Assembly: GCF_031877795.1 (NCBI RefSeq)
Contig: NC_133935.1
Coordinates: forward strand, 72,620,303-72,684,302
Direction: 5' to 3'
From: Strix aluco
Taxonomy: Eukaryota; Chordata; Aves; Strigiformes; Strigidae
DNA: 64,000 bases
The translations under genes and the position numbers were made by a program. Positions 27,086 through 38,891 of the stretch are shown here, one piece after another. The notes beneath the pieces are model-generated. The model did no database searches and was not told the origin of the DNA. It saw only the letters and a list, made by a program, of their open reading frames with translations. Every line of letters begins with the position of its first letter. Position 1 is the first letter of the stretch.

Positions 27086-29200
27086 GCATTAGTAAAGCAG
27101 TCACAGCAACTTTTACAAAGGTACTCATCACATTGCAAAATCATCTTCGTAAGACAGTGACTAGCAAAACAAGTGTAATGAACTTACTTATGTCTGTCTT
27201 TACAAGCAGCAAAATGAAGCTGAGATTTCTAGAAAAATCTAATGTTGCTACAAAGAAAAAGTATTCTAATCATTTTAACAGTCTGATCTGCTATGCATTA
27301 GACAACAGGCAGCACTGTATGAATGTAAAGCTCCCCAGAATACTCCCGAGGCTGTGACAGACACTGGCATGTCCCCTGTTGGACATAAACCAGGCTATTG
27401 TCTGAGAATCCAGCTAATGAACTCACATGGGGTTTTTTTAACCACTGGAATCTAGTTAGCATCCAGGCTCAAATGCCAAGGTTGTCAGGCACATTCCTGC
27501 AGTGGAAACTCTCCTGATGCTGGGAATCAGGGTTTGACTGCCTGTCTGACCTGCTTCCTCACGTTGCCCAGGTAGTTTAAACTCATTTATCCCCAGAACA
27601 GGTTTCTGAGATACAGTTAAACTCGGCAAACTGATGGATATAAGTAACAGGCACACAGTGACACAAAACAGCATTACCGGGCATCTGTAAACATGCCGTT
27701 AATTTTACATGCAAGGAAGGAGCTCAGGAGAGCACTGGCCAGAGGAAAATGAAGAGATTCCCAAACGCAGAGCTCTTCTTGCACTCCCCTTTGCACTGAA
27801 AGCCCTCAGAGAGGGGACTGCTTCTTTATATTGATGAAAGCAGGATTCTCCACAAAGCATTAAACCCCCGTGGCAGTGAGATGTTCCTCTAACGAAGTTA
27901 ATAAAAATGGCTGAAGAAAGCAAATCACTCAGCTCCTCTCCCTTTATAGATTTCTGTTCCCAGTCGTCCTCCTTTGGGGACTGTGGAGACCTGCCAGCTA
28001 ATTTTGTGGACAGGATGGCTTCTAGGCTTGTCTGTGATCTGCAGATGATGTTATTATTTCTTCATAATTGTTTACTGTATAAAGTCAACATCTTTCTCTC
28101 CAGAGGGAGATTGCTCAGAGTCACTCATGAGAGCCTTTTAGCTCACAGTTGTGGGCCTGCTGTGGTCTTGACAACATACTCATGTCAAGGCACTATTAGT
28201 AGCTCCTTTCCTTGCACAGTTATTCTTTCAACTGTAAGAGCATTAATGCAATTTGAAGTTACTTCCAGAGCATTCTTGGCTGGCCTTTAGGGTTATTGCA
28301 ATTACACAGACGGAAGTTTCAAGGTTTCTGAGAGTACGGTGGGAGTAATTGCAATTGTGGGGAAAAACTAGATTTTGGTTTGTGCTCTGAAAGCACAGAA
28401 CTGAAAGCAATCACCCCCACATTCAGTCCTGGCTGAGAGACAGACTGCCTGTGACCTCTATTGTGCCACCTGAGCTTCATATTGGAACCTTCCCATTGCA
28501 TTCCCATCTGTAAAAGCAAGATAATGCTTTTTATCAACTTAGTGGGGATTTTATAATTCGATGTTCATGAAGAGAACAGAACTACAAGCCCTTTTGTGCT
28601 ACTGCTAAATGCAAAACTTCCCTAAATCTTTGAGAACACAGTCCCAACAGAACCCTCTGACCACACAGAAAGAGACACAGCTCCTCTTCTTTTATTACAA
28701 AATGAATAAATTAAGGATATTCTTACTCACTGTCTTGAAACCTTCCTTTATATGTCTCTGGGCAGAACTGGAGACAGCAAGGTTTGCACGCAGTTGTTAT
28801 CTGGTTCAGTACCAAGGGCAGCAAAGCACCTGAGTGTGCTGGTGCCCTGGGCAAGATGCTCCTCTCTGTGTTACTCCAATACCAGTCAGGCTTATGTAAC
28901 TAATTAAATAATAAAAAATAAATCTCTATTTGTCTTACATATATGATCTTACAAGTGTACCCACTGCATGTTACCCATGCTGCTTCAAGGCCTGACTTGG
29001 ACTTGGTCAGATTTATTCTTACGCAGTCTCCCTCCCCCAGGGCCAGTGCTGGCCACTGAGTTCCCTTATATTCAAAAGAACCAAAATGCTATATTCTTCT
29101 TGAAAAACATTTGGATGCTCTAATTGTCTCCCTAGGTTTCTATGACAACCACAGCAACATAAACAGCCTTGCTGGCAGCCACAGGAGTCTGAAATCTCTG

Positions 29201-29225
29201 TTCTCTTCCCTCCCCTCCCCTCCCT
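29201..29225 (-). other. Polypurine tract with G-quadruplex motif on the SLC2A13 sense strand
   Basis: A pure pyrimidine run of 25 nt on the plus strand. On the minus strand, bases 29224-29208 read as four G runs of 3, 4, 4 and 3 separated by single A residues, which is a classical short-loop G-quadruplex pattern. Because SLC2A13 is transcribed from the minus strand, the motif is present in its pre-mRNA. The mirror symmetry of the tract also suits triplex (H-DNA) formation. Any function is untested inference. Confidence 0.75.
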
Positions 29226-31650
29226 AGAACTTCTCAATGTAGAACATACTGTAACTGAATAAATATGATTAACAATATGCATAGAGGTGGTGTCTAGTAC
29301 ACTAGACTGGCACTGGGGAAACTTCTTGCAAATAAAAATACATTACAGTGTTTTATGATAACAGTCAAAACATTGCCTGCTACGTCAGTGTTATCAAAGT
29401 ACCTTGGGACCAACTGTGAAGAACAGTGCAAGGCTATAAAGACATAAACAGGAGGGTTTTCTATGTCAGCTTGCACAGCTGCAGAGAGCTTTGAAAAATA
29501 TGACAAGGCCTTCCCTGTTGGTGCCTCTAAACACCTCTCACCTTGCTGGTAGGTTACACATCAGGAACAGATAAGGCCCTGAGTGAATGTCAGGCCAGTT
29601 GGGGTTAAGACAGCTGCACACACATTATATGATGTGACCACAGGCACCTCTACATGGCTGAAGGTCCCAGCTTTCCAGCAGGAAAATCATAAACAAAATG
29701 TGATCGCAGCAGCAGTGAAATGCTCTGCACAGCACTGTCAATCCAAGTACAGCAGAAGCTGTTTCTCTGAACCTCCTGCATCAGGCAGGATACTCAGAAC
29801 TGCTGCTTTTGCTAACGCTCAGGCAAACTGAGGTCCAACAAATCCCAAACAAATAGCTCAGGTCTTCCTTCTCTCCTGAGCAAAATTAATGGCAAAATAA
29901 ATTGGCCATAGGAGGCCAGTGTAACTCTGGAGGTTTTAAACCATTTAAACTCATTCAGCCAATACTGGATGGCATGAAGCCATCAGAATACACAGGAGTT
30001 ACAAAGAGGCCGCATGTGATAATTATGGTTATCAGCTGTCCATAGATCACAAAATCATCTTTCAAGTTATTAAACCAGTTTCTGATCATAAAAATGCCAC
30101 GTATTTTTAAAATAACTGCCAACGTACATCTAGCTTGTGACAAAGTAACTCTGTGAAATGAAGGGCTGCAATTTCAAGCATCAGTACAGACATAATTTCT
30201 TCACCCGTGCTGGTAGTTTGTCTTAAGTGCTTGTTCTCCCTATGCTGCCAGAAAGATACAGACGACAACTGCCACTCTGAGACACAACTGGGGATGTAAC
30301 TACACCGTTTTCACTGCAGCAATCTTCTCGCTTGGCAGGGAAATCCTATGGCTTTGTGGGACTGATTTTGCTGTAAAGCAGCCTCAGGATGTGAGGAAGC
30401 AGAGCTGGGGGTGGGGTACATGAATGTGAATCCTTGGAAGCCAAAATCCATGGGGATTCCCTCTGGACCACTATGCAGAAATACACTTATCTGTGAGGAG
30501 GAGGTGAAATACTTGATGGTTCCACAAGGCTTAGAAGGCACAGAAGGTGCCACCTGACATTTCACAGTTTGAAGGACTGGCTTTTAGAAAACTGCCTGAT
30601 TACACAGACCAGGTGGTGGCGAGATTAGAAATTAATGAAATAAACACTAGAAATGGGATGAACATACAATCTTTGGAAAAAGGAATGTGGATATTTTATT
30701 TGGGTTCCTTCTTAAGGCAGGACTTTCACTCTAGTGACTACCAATGTAACAAATTTAAAATATTTTCTTGAAAGATTTTGAACGGGGTCCTTATGATATG
30801 GAATTAATGTACGAAATGGAAATATTGTATTTTGCAATATGGAAAGGAAGCATTTCTTATTTCCTATCTAATTTGCTCCAGTAGGCTGTACAAGGAGTGC
30901 TATGTGAGAACGAATCATTACTATAAAAGGATTACTGATGCTCACATTTACTACATGTTATACAATAACACTGCCTAAAAAATAAAGTTTGATTTTATCT
31001 ATCAACTATTCATAACAAGTTTATGTTTCCATTTATGTCTTTCTGCATGCTAGTACAATTTTGCTAACTACAGACATGTTACTTGAAACTATAGCATGTA
31101 TGAAATGAATGTTGATTTGGAATACAAAGAGAGATCTGTTACCTTACAAATATGCATGTGAGTCCAAGTGCTGCAGAGCACATTGGAATATTAGGTAATA
31201 TGCAATGTATATTGTATAATGTGCCATTGAAGATAGTCACAGAACAAGAAAGAGGGATGAGATTTTGTAGTTTTCACAGTTATTTATTAATAAACAGTAA
31301 TAGCCTCAAAATGACCACAGTGCTTTTAAATTAGGAATACAAAGAATATAAGATATCCTTTTCTGCATCTGGAATGAACTACTAGGCACAACATTCTAAT
31401 AATACTGACATCAAAAGGAGAGCAATTTTAGAGTAATTTTAAATTAATGATTCTACAATTAGTAGATATTTTCATACCTTCCAACCTCTGTCCAATATGA
31501 CTCACTGCCACTAAGGCACTTGGTTTTAACTGCTGAGAAATACACATGGAAGTTTAAAAAAAAATAAAAAAGCCCAAACCACACAAAAACCTTTGCCTAT
31601 TTTCCAAGTATGTTTATGGCATGTGGGTGGCATAGATGAATTATGGTGAG

Positions 31651-31692
31651 AAGCTTTTATCAGCAGTAATTAAGCATTTTATCAGCAGTAAT
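31651..31692. repeat. Tandem duplication, 21/22-bp unit, two copies
   Basis: AAGCTTTTATCAGCAGTAATT (31651-31671) is followed immediately by the same unit with one inserted A (31672-31692). The two copies are otherwise identical. The local duplication lies within the 22-kb intron. Confidence 0.9.
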
Positions 31693-32453
31693 TATATAAT
31701 TCCCTTGTGGCAGTGAACCATTCTAAACTCTAATCCAAGCCCTCATCATTATTAAAGTATTGATAAAGCCTTTACAGGACTTTGTTCCAACTCATAAAGC
31801 CATTCCTTAAGAAGAGCCAATACTTCCAAAACCTTGAGGATTGCTGTGGGTTAACAGGGAATCTTTGTGCTGTTTAAGGAAAAGAAGTGTGATGTACTTT
31901 GCAGTTGTACTGGGACTTATATATGAACGCACACATTTTTACACCCCAAATGCAACATATGGCATGATGCCGCTTTTAAGCACAGGAACACAGAAATCTG
32001 TGGCCACAAACCATGATTTTGACAATTTGAACTTTTTAGATTTTTATCATTTTAGATTATTCAGCATAGCAAATTGGTTTCTTTAGTAGGCCAATGTTAA
32101 AAGTCTGGTTTAATTAAAGCATTTGAAAACAAAATTAATTCAGAGAGCTTTAAGTGTGTACCTAGGGAATATACCATCTCAAACAAAGGAAGACATCAGG
32201 GAAAAGTAATTTTCCTAATTGCTAGTGTACTTTTGCCATACTTTCTAAGTGGCAGACTACACCAAACTCGCTGCACACATCAGGGTCAAGGCTTTTATTT
32301 AGAACAGTTGTTAGAATGTAATTGCCCATTTTTGACCATGCCAAGTTAATTTTTCTTTCAGAACATCCTAAGAGTAACATTTTATGTAAAAACAAAAGCG
32401 TTCTCAATAGCATAGTAGAGCACAAGACCAGAAAATCTTGAAAAGTGACATAC

Positions 32454-32579
32454 CTGCCCCAAGCTGCTTTCATTGTAGAATCTTTATCAACAGGAATGCA
32501 TGAGGACTCAACAACACTTGATTTATTCAATTTGTAGCAGAGACCACAGTCTGGATCTAACATACATCCATTACAATAA
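32454..32579 (-). CDS. SLC2A13: SLC2A13 internal coding exon (cysteine-rich core of extracellular loop 9)
   Basis: A 126-nt exon that starts at codon position 3 (completing AG|T, serine) and ends at position 2 (AG|G, arginine). The acceptor TTCTCTTTCAG (32581-32580) has a strong polypyrimidine tract and the donor is GTATGT (from 32453). It encodes [20 protein letters not shown] and then SSCIPVDK up to AAWGR. This is the cysteine-rich core of the long exofacial loop between TM9 and TM10 that marks HMIT within the GLUT family. NKS is an N-glycosylation sequon. The spacing C-x2-C-x5-C-x2-C with C-G-x-C resembles a PSI (plexin-semaphorin-integrin) module, a fold also reported for plant inositol transporters of the INT group. 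The fold assignment is inference; the gene identity is not in doubt. Open frame beyond both splice sites is intronic. Confidence 0.97.
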
Positions 32580-32889
32580 CTGAAAGAGAAAGAAATAAAC
32601 ATTCAAGCAACACATCATTCATTTGTACATGTCAAAACCAACAGTATCATCTAATCAATCTTGGGATGCACATAGTCAAGTTGTCAGTATTGGAGACAAG
32701 GTAACAGAATCTGCCCAAAAACTAATACAAACTGCTTTTGCCTTCTTCTGTACCACATTTTGGTGGCCCAGTTGCAAATCTCCCAGTGACACCTGATCAG
32801 GCTGCAGGAGAATTCGCTCATGGAATGAATTTTAACTAAAAAAAGACAGTCCACGGTTGAAGAGAAAGAGTCATACCTAATAACCAAAC

Positions 32890-33370
32890 TAGGATTTGGG
32901 CACATACCATGTGGGAGCCAGTCTGAGGTCACGATACCATACGTCTCCATGTGGGAACTTGTTGCCTGTGTTCCCATTATATTCAATGGATGGAGTCAAT
33001 ATGTCAATGGAGCCAATTCACATACAGGCATCGAGTGCCCAAAAATATCCTGCCTGCCCTTCACCTGTCACTGCAGAGTGTGCAGTGCTCTTGCAGTTCC
33101 CATGCATCACACTTGTCAGCCTTGTACAGATACCTTCGATTTCCTTGGGAGTCTCAAAGAGCAAGAGATGCTTACATTTAGGCAAAGTTTCCTCAATGCA
33201 ATCTTGCAAGCTGTTCAAGTGACTGTAGACAGTAAAAATGTCCTCAGACTACACTGATTGCACTGACCACATCCCCACTGACTACTGGGAGCCTAGATGC
33301 CAAGTGCCCTACTGATACTTCATTTAGGCATCAGTCTAAAACCTGCCCCTGAGTGGGATTTGGACATGTG
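32890..33370. repeat. Possible ancient degraded interspersed repeat
   Basis: This stretch is unlike the surrounding AT-rich intron. It contains phrases such as GGAGCCTAGATGCC, TTTAGGCATC and TTCAATGGATGGAGTC. They resemble the GGAGCCTAAGTGCC / TTAGGCAC / CAATGGGAGT vocabulary of old repeat families that I recall from reptile and bird genomes. The resemblance is by eye and I cannot name a family or set the ends. Confidence 0.3.
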
Positions 33371-33855
33371 AGCTATGAAGGTACTCCAAAACCCTTCATG
33401 CTGTGCAAGTTATCTGAAAGCTTCTGGCACAAGCTTTCCCAGTTCTTGCAAATGCTCAAAACCATTGCTACTGTGGTTAAACTACCCAGGTAGTCTGAAG
33501 AAGCCATCTCAGACCCAGAGATAGATTCTCATCAGTAAAGCCCCTGATATATTCTAAGGGATAACTTCAGGACTTAAATAGGAGAATGAAAAACTGTAAA
33601 ACATGGAGTAAGTCTGGAAATTTGAAATAAAAATTAAACTTTGAAAGGTAACATCTGAAAATGTATAATTAAGGTGACCATAATAGCTTCGACATATATT
33701 CCTGTAACAACAAAACCAAGGAAATAATCCTTTCTGAGTGTGTATCTTTATCATAACAATGACTTAGTGAATGAATAAATAAACTGCTTAAACTACTATA
33801 GCATTATGAGAAAAACTAAAAGTAACTGTATAACAAAGTCCCAAGAAATTAATCA

Positions 33856-33911
33856 GTAAAACAGATTATATGGATATAACAGTAACATCACTAAAACAGA
33901 TTATATCGATT
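33856..33911. repeat. Spaced direct repeat AAAACAGATTATATNGAT
   Basis: The 18-nt phrase AAAACAGATTATATNGAT occurs twice within about 56 nt, once with G and once with C at the variable base. Unrelated sequence (ATAACAGTAACATCACT) lies between. It probably reflects a local duplication. Confidence 0.75.
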
Positions 33912-36900
33912 TAAAAAGTCCAAAGGTACATGTTTAAAATCTAGTCATTCGAACTTGTCTTACTATGATGTTTGTAAGTTATGATAAGGTCGATTCATAT
34001 GGTAGTTGACAAAAAAGAAGGCTGGAAAAGTGTTAAAAACAATGTATACATTTGCATTTTCCTACTTCTCCCAAGTTTCAGAAACTTGTGCTCTTTGTTA
34101 TTGTGTGCTTTCTAAACTATCAAATTATTGCAGGATTTCCACATTGTCTACTTTTTAGAAAATAAATCTATTTTAAGCATCCTCTTGCTTAACTGACAGG
34201 TCAAATTCAGGTTTGAAGAGCTTTTTTTTTTTCCTATTAGGAAAGCTACATTAAATCAGCTCTTAATAGAGAGAGAAACTGCAGAAAATATTTTTACAAT
34301 GGAGATGAAACAAAACTTTCAGGCAGAAGTCAATCATCTAACTGTAGCAAACATTTCTTCTGTTGCAAAGGTAAACAAGAAAATCATAACTCTGCAATTA
34401 TCAATTATGAAAGGAAAGGACAATTCCAATATTACATTAGTGAGACTTAGCCACATTTTGTTAATCAATACTAGGACAGCAATGGGCAGCAACCAAAACA
34501 GTTGACAGGAACAGAGGACTGCAGATGAATAAAAACATTTTTATAAATCACAAATGTGTTTAAGTATGTAATTCTAACATTAAAAATAACTAAAAAATTA
34601 TAGCATATTCCAGTGAAAAGAATCCTGTGATATCAAACAGTATGCTGATATATGATTTTCAAACTGTAGAACATCTTCCATGCAAATTATGTTGTATATC
34701 AAAGTACCTTTTAACAACATGAATTTCTAGAAAGACCCAGGGTACTAGCATATCCAGCATGACATCCTGGCATATAAAGCAGCCACTTCCAAATACTACA
34801 TGTTATCCCGTGCAGCAGTGTATTTTTAAGTGAACTATATGCAAATTGTATCCAATGTGAACACCACGTGGAAAATTTAAAGTTGTCTTTATGCAACAAT
34901 TCTCTGCGGAAAATTTCAAGATTCAAGGTTCCTCTAGATTTATTCTTTGTATGTTTTACTTAAAGCAGAAATATAGTCAAATACCCAACACCAGCCAGAA
35001 CACCAGCAAGACACAGGAATGCAGAGGAATGACAAGACACAGCAATGAGTGTCATCTTCAGAGTGTTGCCAGCAGAGGACAGGATGGGGACTAGACACCT
35101 CATCATCTCCCTCAATGTCTTCACAAAAATTGACGCATGAGCTGAATGACAGAACTGAACCATGAATTGTCTGTTCTGTCCTACAGGGCTCGCTCTACAG
35201 ATAACTCCATATAACATCATATAACATTGAGTATCAGTGACCAGTCAATTGGGAGGCAGAAGGTATCTTATTAATTCTTCCCTCCGCATCCAGCAGTCCA
35301 GAAAAAATTCGATAAATTTGATTACTGATTTCAGTGTCTGCCTATATGGCTGTTAATTCAGCTGTTCCTTGGACTTTATTGAGTATGCACAACTGTGTCT
35401 TCCAGCTGGCATTCAACATAATAAAGGCTGCTGGATTTCATGTCAGGACAAATGTCAGAGGTTATAGTTACTCATGACAGTTAAAATAATTTAAAATTAT
35501 TATTTTCCACAGCTTTTCTGAAGCTTGTCTTTCAGGTTGAAAAGTTAAATAACAAATATTTTAAAACCCTTTACCTTTGGGTTAGGATTTTCTGCCATTA
35601 GCTACATAGTGAGTTCATACAATCAGGCTTTGACTTCAGATTTTACAGAGAAGAGCAATTTATCTCAGAGGAAACCCAGAAATTCAATATACAAGACTTA
35701 AAGTCCTTTCAAATCTAACTCCCAGCAGACTTAGGGTAGGTGGTTGCTGTTCAGACCATCTAGCATTCTTCTGTGCCCTGTTTTATCACTGATATAAAAT
35801 TTTTATGTTGACTTTGATGGGGTATAGCCATTGCTTTTTCCAGGATGAAGATCAATTTTTTTTCCTCCAATATTCCAACGTATACACATTACAACTGTTT
35901 CGTAACACAGTAAAGAAATCTGTATTGGTTAATAAAGACTAATGATCACTGAAGGTGCAGCATGAAATAAGCAAGGAATACTTTTTTTTTTAAGAAGCAA
36001 TTTAAAAATAACCCAAAAAATCATGTGCTGAGACTGTTTACTCTAAATTACTCTCTCAAAAAATGGAAATAAAATATACAGTAGTTTCAGGCTTACGCTC
36101 TTCTTCACTCTAGCCCCATTACTATTTGCTAAACACACTATTTGTTAAACAATTTGAAATCGAGCACATACTCTTACATACATGCTCATAGTGATGTAAA
36201 TAAATTAGGACACACAATATACCAGGAAAATAAATGCACAATACTTACTGACATGTAACAACCTACTACAGGTCTCCTTCCTGTCCTCAAATGTACCTTA
36301 TCAGCCCTACCCAGATATACCCAAACATGTCACAGTATAAATCTATAAAAATACTGGTACTTCAAATCTACACCACGTATCAGTTATGGCTTTGAAAGCT
36401 CTATACCAGAACATTCCAGGATGTCTATGTAGGAAAGGAAATTTGCACCCAATTATAAATGGGAAATGTATTTCTGTTTATCATGAAATATTTATATCCA
36501 TGCTAAGGTTATGAGCTAGTGTCTTGGAAACAGGTTCTTCCATGAAGAGACAGTTGAAAATTCCTAGGCAGGATGGTTCTCAATCAGACTGACAACTCAT
36601 CAAGATTGAAATACCTGAGAGAGATGATTTGATTTTGATGAAACCAGGCAGCATTACAGCAGAAAGGTTTTGCAGCGTGCCTAGTTCCCTCCCTGCTCAC
36701 CAGCTGGGCTCCTAGGCAACCCAACAAGGCAAGCATCTAGACTTCATATGCTCCAGCCTATGTAGCAGAATAACAACAATCAGGAATGTGAGGCTCCAGA
36801 AGTCTGAAGATGACCAGCTTCTTTGCAGCTCAGTGGCATGAAGCCTACAGAACAAAAGTCTCGGTAGCCTGGCCCCTCAGTTTATTTGGAACTGCCACGG

Positions 36901-38875
36901 AATGGGATTTCAGGGTTCCTGCTTTACTGTCAGAGTATGTTTACAAGCTGATGGACCATTAAGAGACTAGATATCCCCAAACGTGCAATTCCCCACTCCA
37001 ATTCTGACAACACAAACAAGGCTTCCATGCTCTTATGTCCTCCTCATTTGACCAAATGGGAATATCTGACATCTGGAAGGCTAACTTCAAGTCCCTTGCT
37101 AACAATTTCTTGCCAGCCTGAGCACTACCAGCCTTCAGGATGCTCTGCTCTGGAGCAGTCTGACCAATGAACGGTTCCTGAGGTTATAGGTTGATCCCAA
37201 AGATCACAGTGCCTTCCTCTTTCACAGAAAAGTCAAAGTACATAGATTAATTATTACTTGGCTAGCTGTGCACATTTTTCTTGATATCAAAATTATGGTT
37301 TTTTTCTTCCTAACAGAGTAGTTTACTAGCCTCTAGTACAGTCTCTAAAAAGATTGAATAAAATCTCTGACCTGCTAAGGTGACCCTCCAGATGCCAATG
37401 AAAGGTTCAGAATTGCTTCTTCCCCCGTTTTTTCCCCACTGTTTAGAATACTCCATACTTACATTTGGTTTGTGATTATATTTTGGTCTTTAAATTTGTA
37501 AAATGATCCTGTAAGTAATGACTTTCCTACAATTCTCAGGAGTCTCTTATTTTGAGCTGCAAATTGTACCTTGTCACTTCCTGTTGAGTGATTTAGCAGT
37601 AAAACACCTTTGCCCAGTGCCCTTGCTCTGCAAGTGCCATTTCTCTTTTTGTCAGTTTATTTTCTCTTTTTCAAGCTGAACCTCAATTTCTGAATTGTTA
37701 ATTTTAAAACATTTCATCAGTTTTCACTTTTGCCACATTTTAAGGAAATTTCAACTCTGCCTTTTATATCCTGCTATCCAGTTATGAAACTATATTAGTA
37801 TGTTCCTATCATCCAATTACAGAGATACAAACTGAGCTTGATAATATATTGCGGACTATGTAGTTCTTTTCTAGAATGGAATGCCTGATTTTGTAATATT
37901 CTACTACATGGGTAGCATGAACAGTCTCCCAGAGTAACGTAATGCCCACAAATAAGGATGTTTCTGGGAGATGGACTGTTTCCACTTGTTTTGGATTCAT
38001 CAGTCTCACTGAGCACATGCTGCATAATCAGCCCTTGTATGTGAAGTAGCAGCTATACACGAAAATCTAATACACTTGCAACACGTAAGACATTTTGCTC
38101 ATGCCCCATCTTCTCCACAGAATAATTTCCACCGTTGTGAGCTTGTTGAACCCACTGCTCCTGCTCTGCATGATGCAAGTATTCATATTGCTCAACAAGG
38201 TTTTACTCACAGAACTGTAGGAACAATAAAAAACAGGCAGGAAAGGCTCGATGTAGGGACAGGAGGGTCTTGCAATATCTACTGAGGATTAGCACATACC
38301 ACCCAAAGAGAACATAAGCTGCAAATCACCGCAGGCTGGAAGGGAATGTCACTTTGATTGTGCTCCTTTCTACTCTTCCAGCTTGCTGTTTCCCATATTG
38401 GAGACATGATTCTAGGCTAGGTGGATCTTTCATCCCAGCTGGTATGCCCTCAGATTCACTCTGTGCTCTCAAGATTGGTTATGCACACAATCCTCTACCT
38501 CTTTTAGCATGCAGTGTAGCTGCTTTCCAGCTCCTTACAGCTTAACACCACACTGGAATCAAGCTTTCCTTGCTTCTGTGCTTGTATTCTTGTATCTACA
38601 ACCAGAGAATGATTCTTCCTCCAGCCTCAACTGAAAGAAAATGGCCGTGATAGCTAAGCTGAGTATCACTGGTCAGAGTGTGCCTACCCAGATGGACTCA
38701 ACAAGGGACACAGGCAACTGATGAATCCAAACAAGGAAAACAGACAAGATATTCAACTCAACAAAAATATAAGGACTTTTGGACAAATATTGCAGTAGAT
38801 TTATCAGCTCTGTTCACATATGAGGACATCAATGCATTTAGCTTTCAGCCAGCTACACAAGTAAAGAGCTTAGTC

Positions 38876-38891
38876 TTTTTTTTTTTTTTTT
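38876..38891. repeat. T16 homopolymer tract
   Basis: An uninterrupted run of 16 T residues in the 13.1-kb intron. The flanking sequence is not shared with the other T16 tracts. Confidence 0.9.

Larger units (their letters stand above)
10493..32453 (-). other. SLC2A13: SLC2A13 large intron (21,961 nt)
   Basis: Donor GTATGT at 32453 and acceptor TTTTTCAG at 10493 (minus strand). It contains the large CR1 fragment (16.64-17.61 kb, plus strand), a 25-nt polypyrimidine tract with a G4 motif on the sense strand (29.2 kb), a T16 tract (27.07 kb) and short local duplications at 21.9 and 31.65 kb. Somewhat GC-richer patches at about 11.6-12.3 kb and 21.0-22.1 kb have several open frames in both directions, but none resembles a known protein. 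The rest is ordinary AT-rich intron. Confidence 0.95.
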
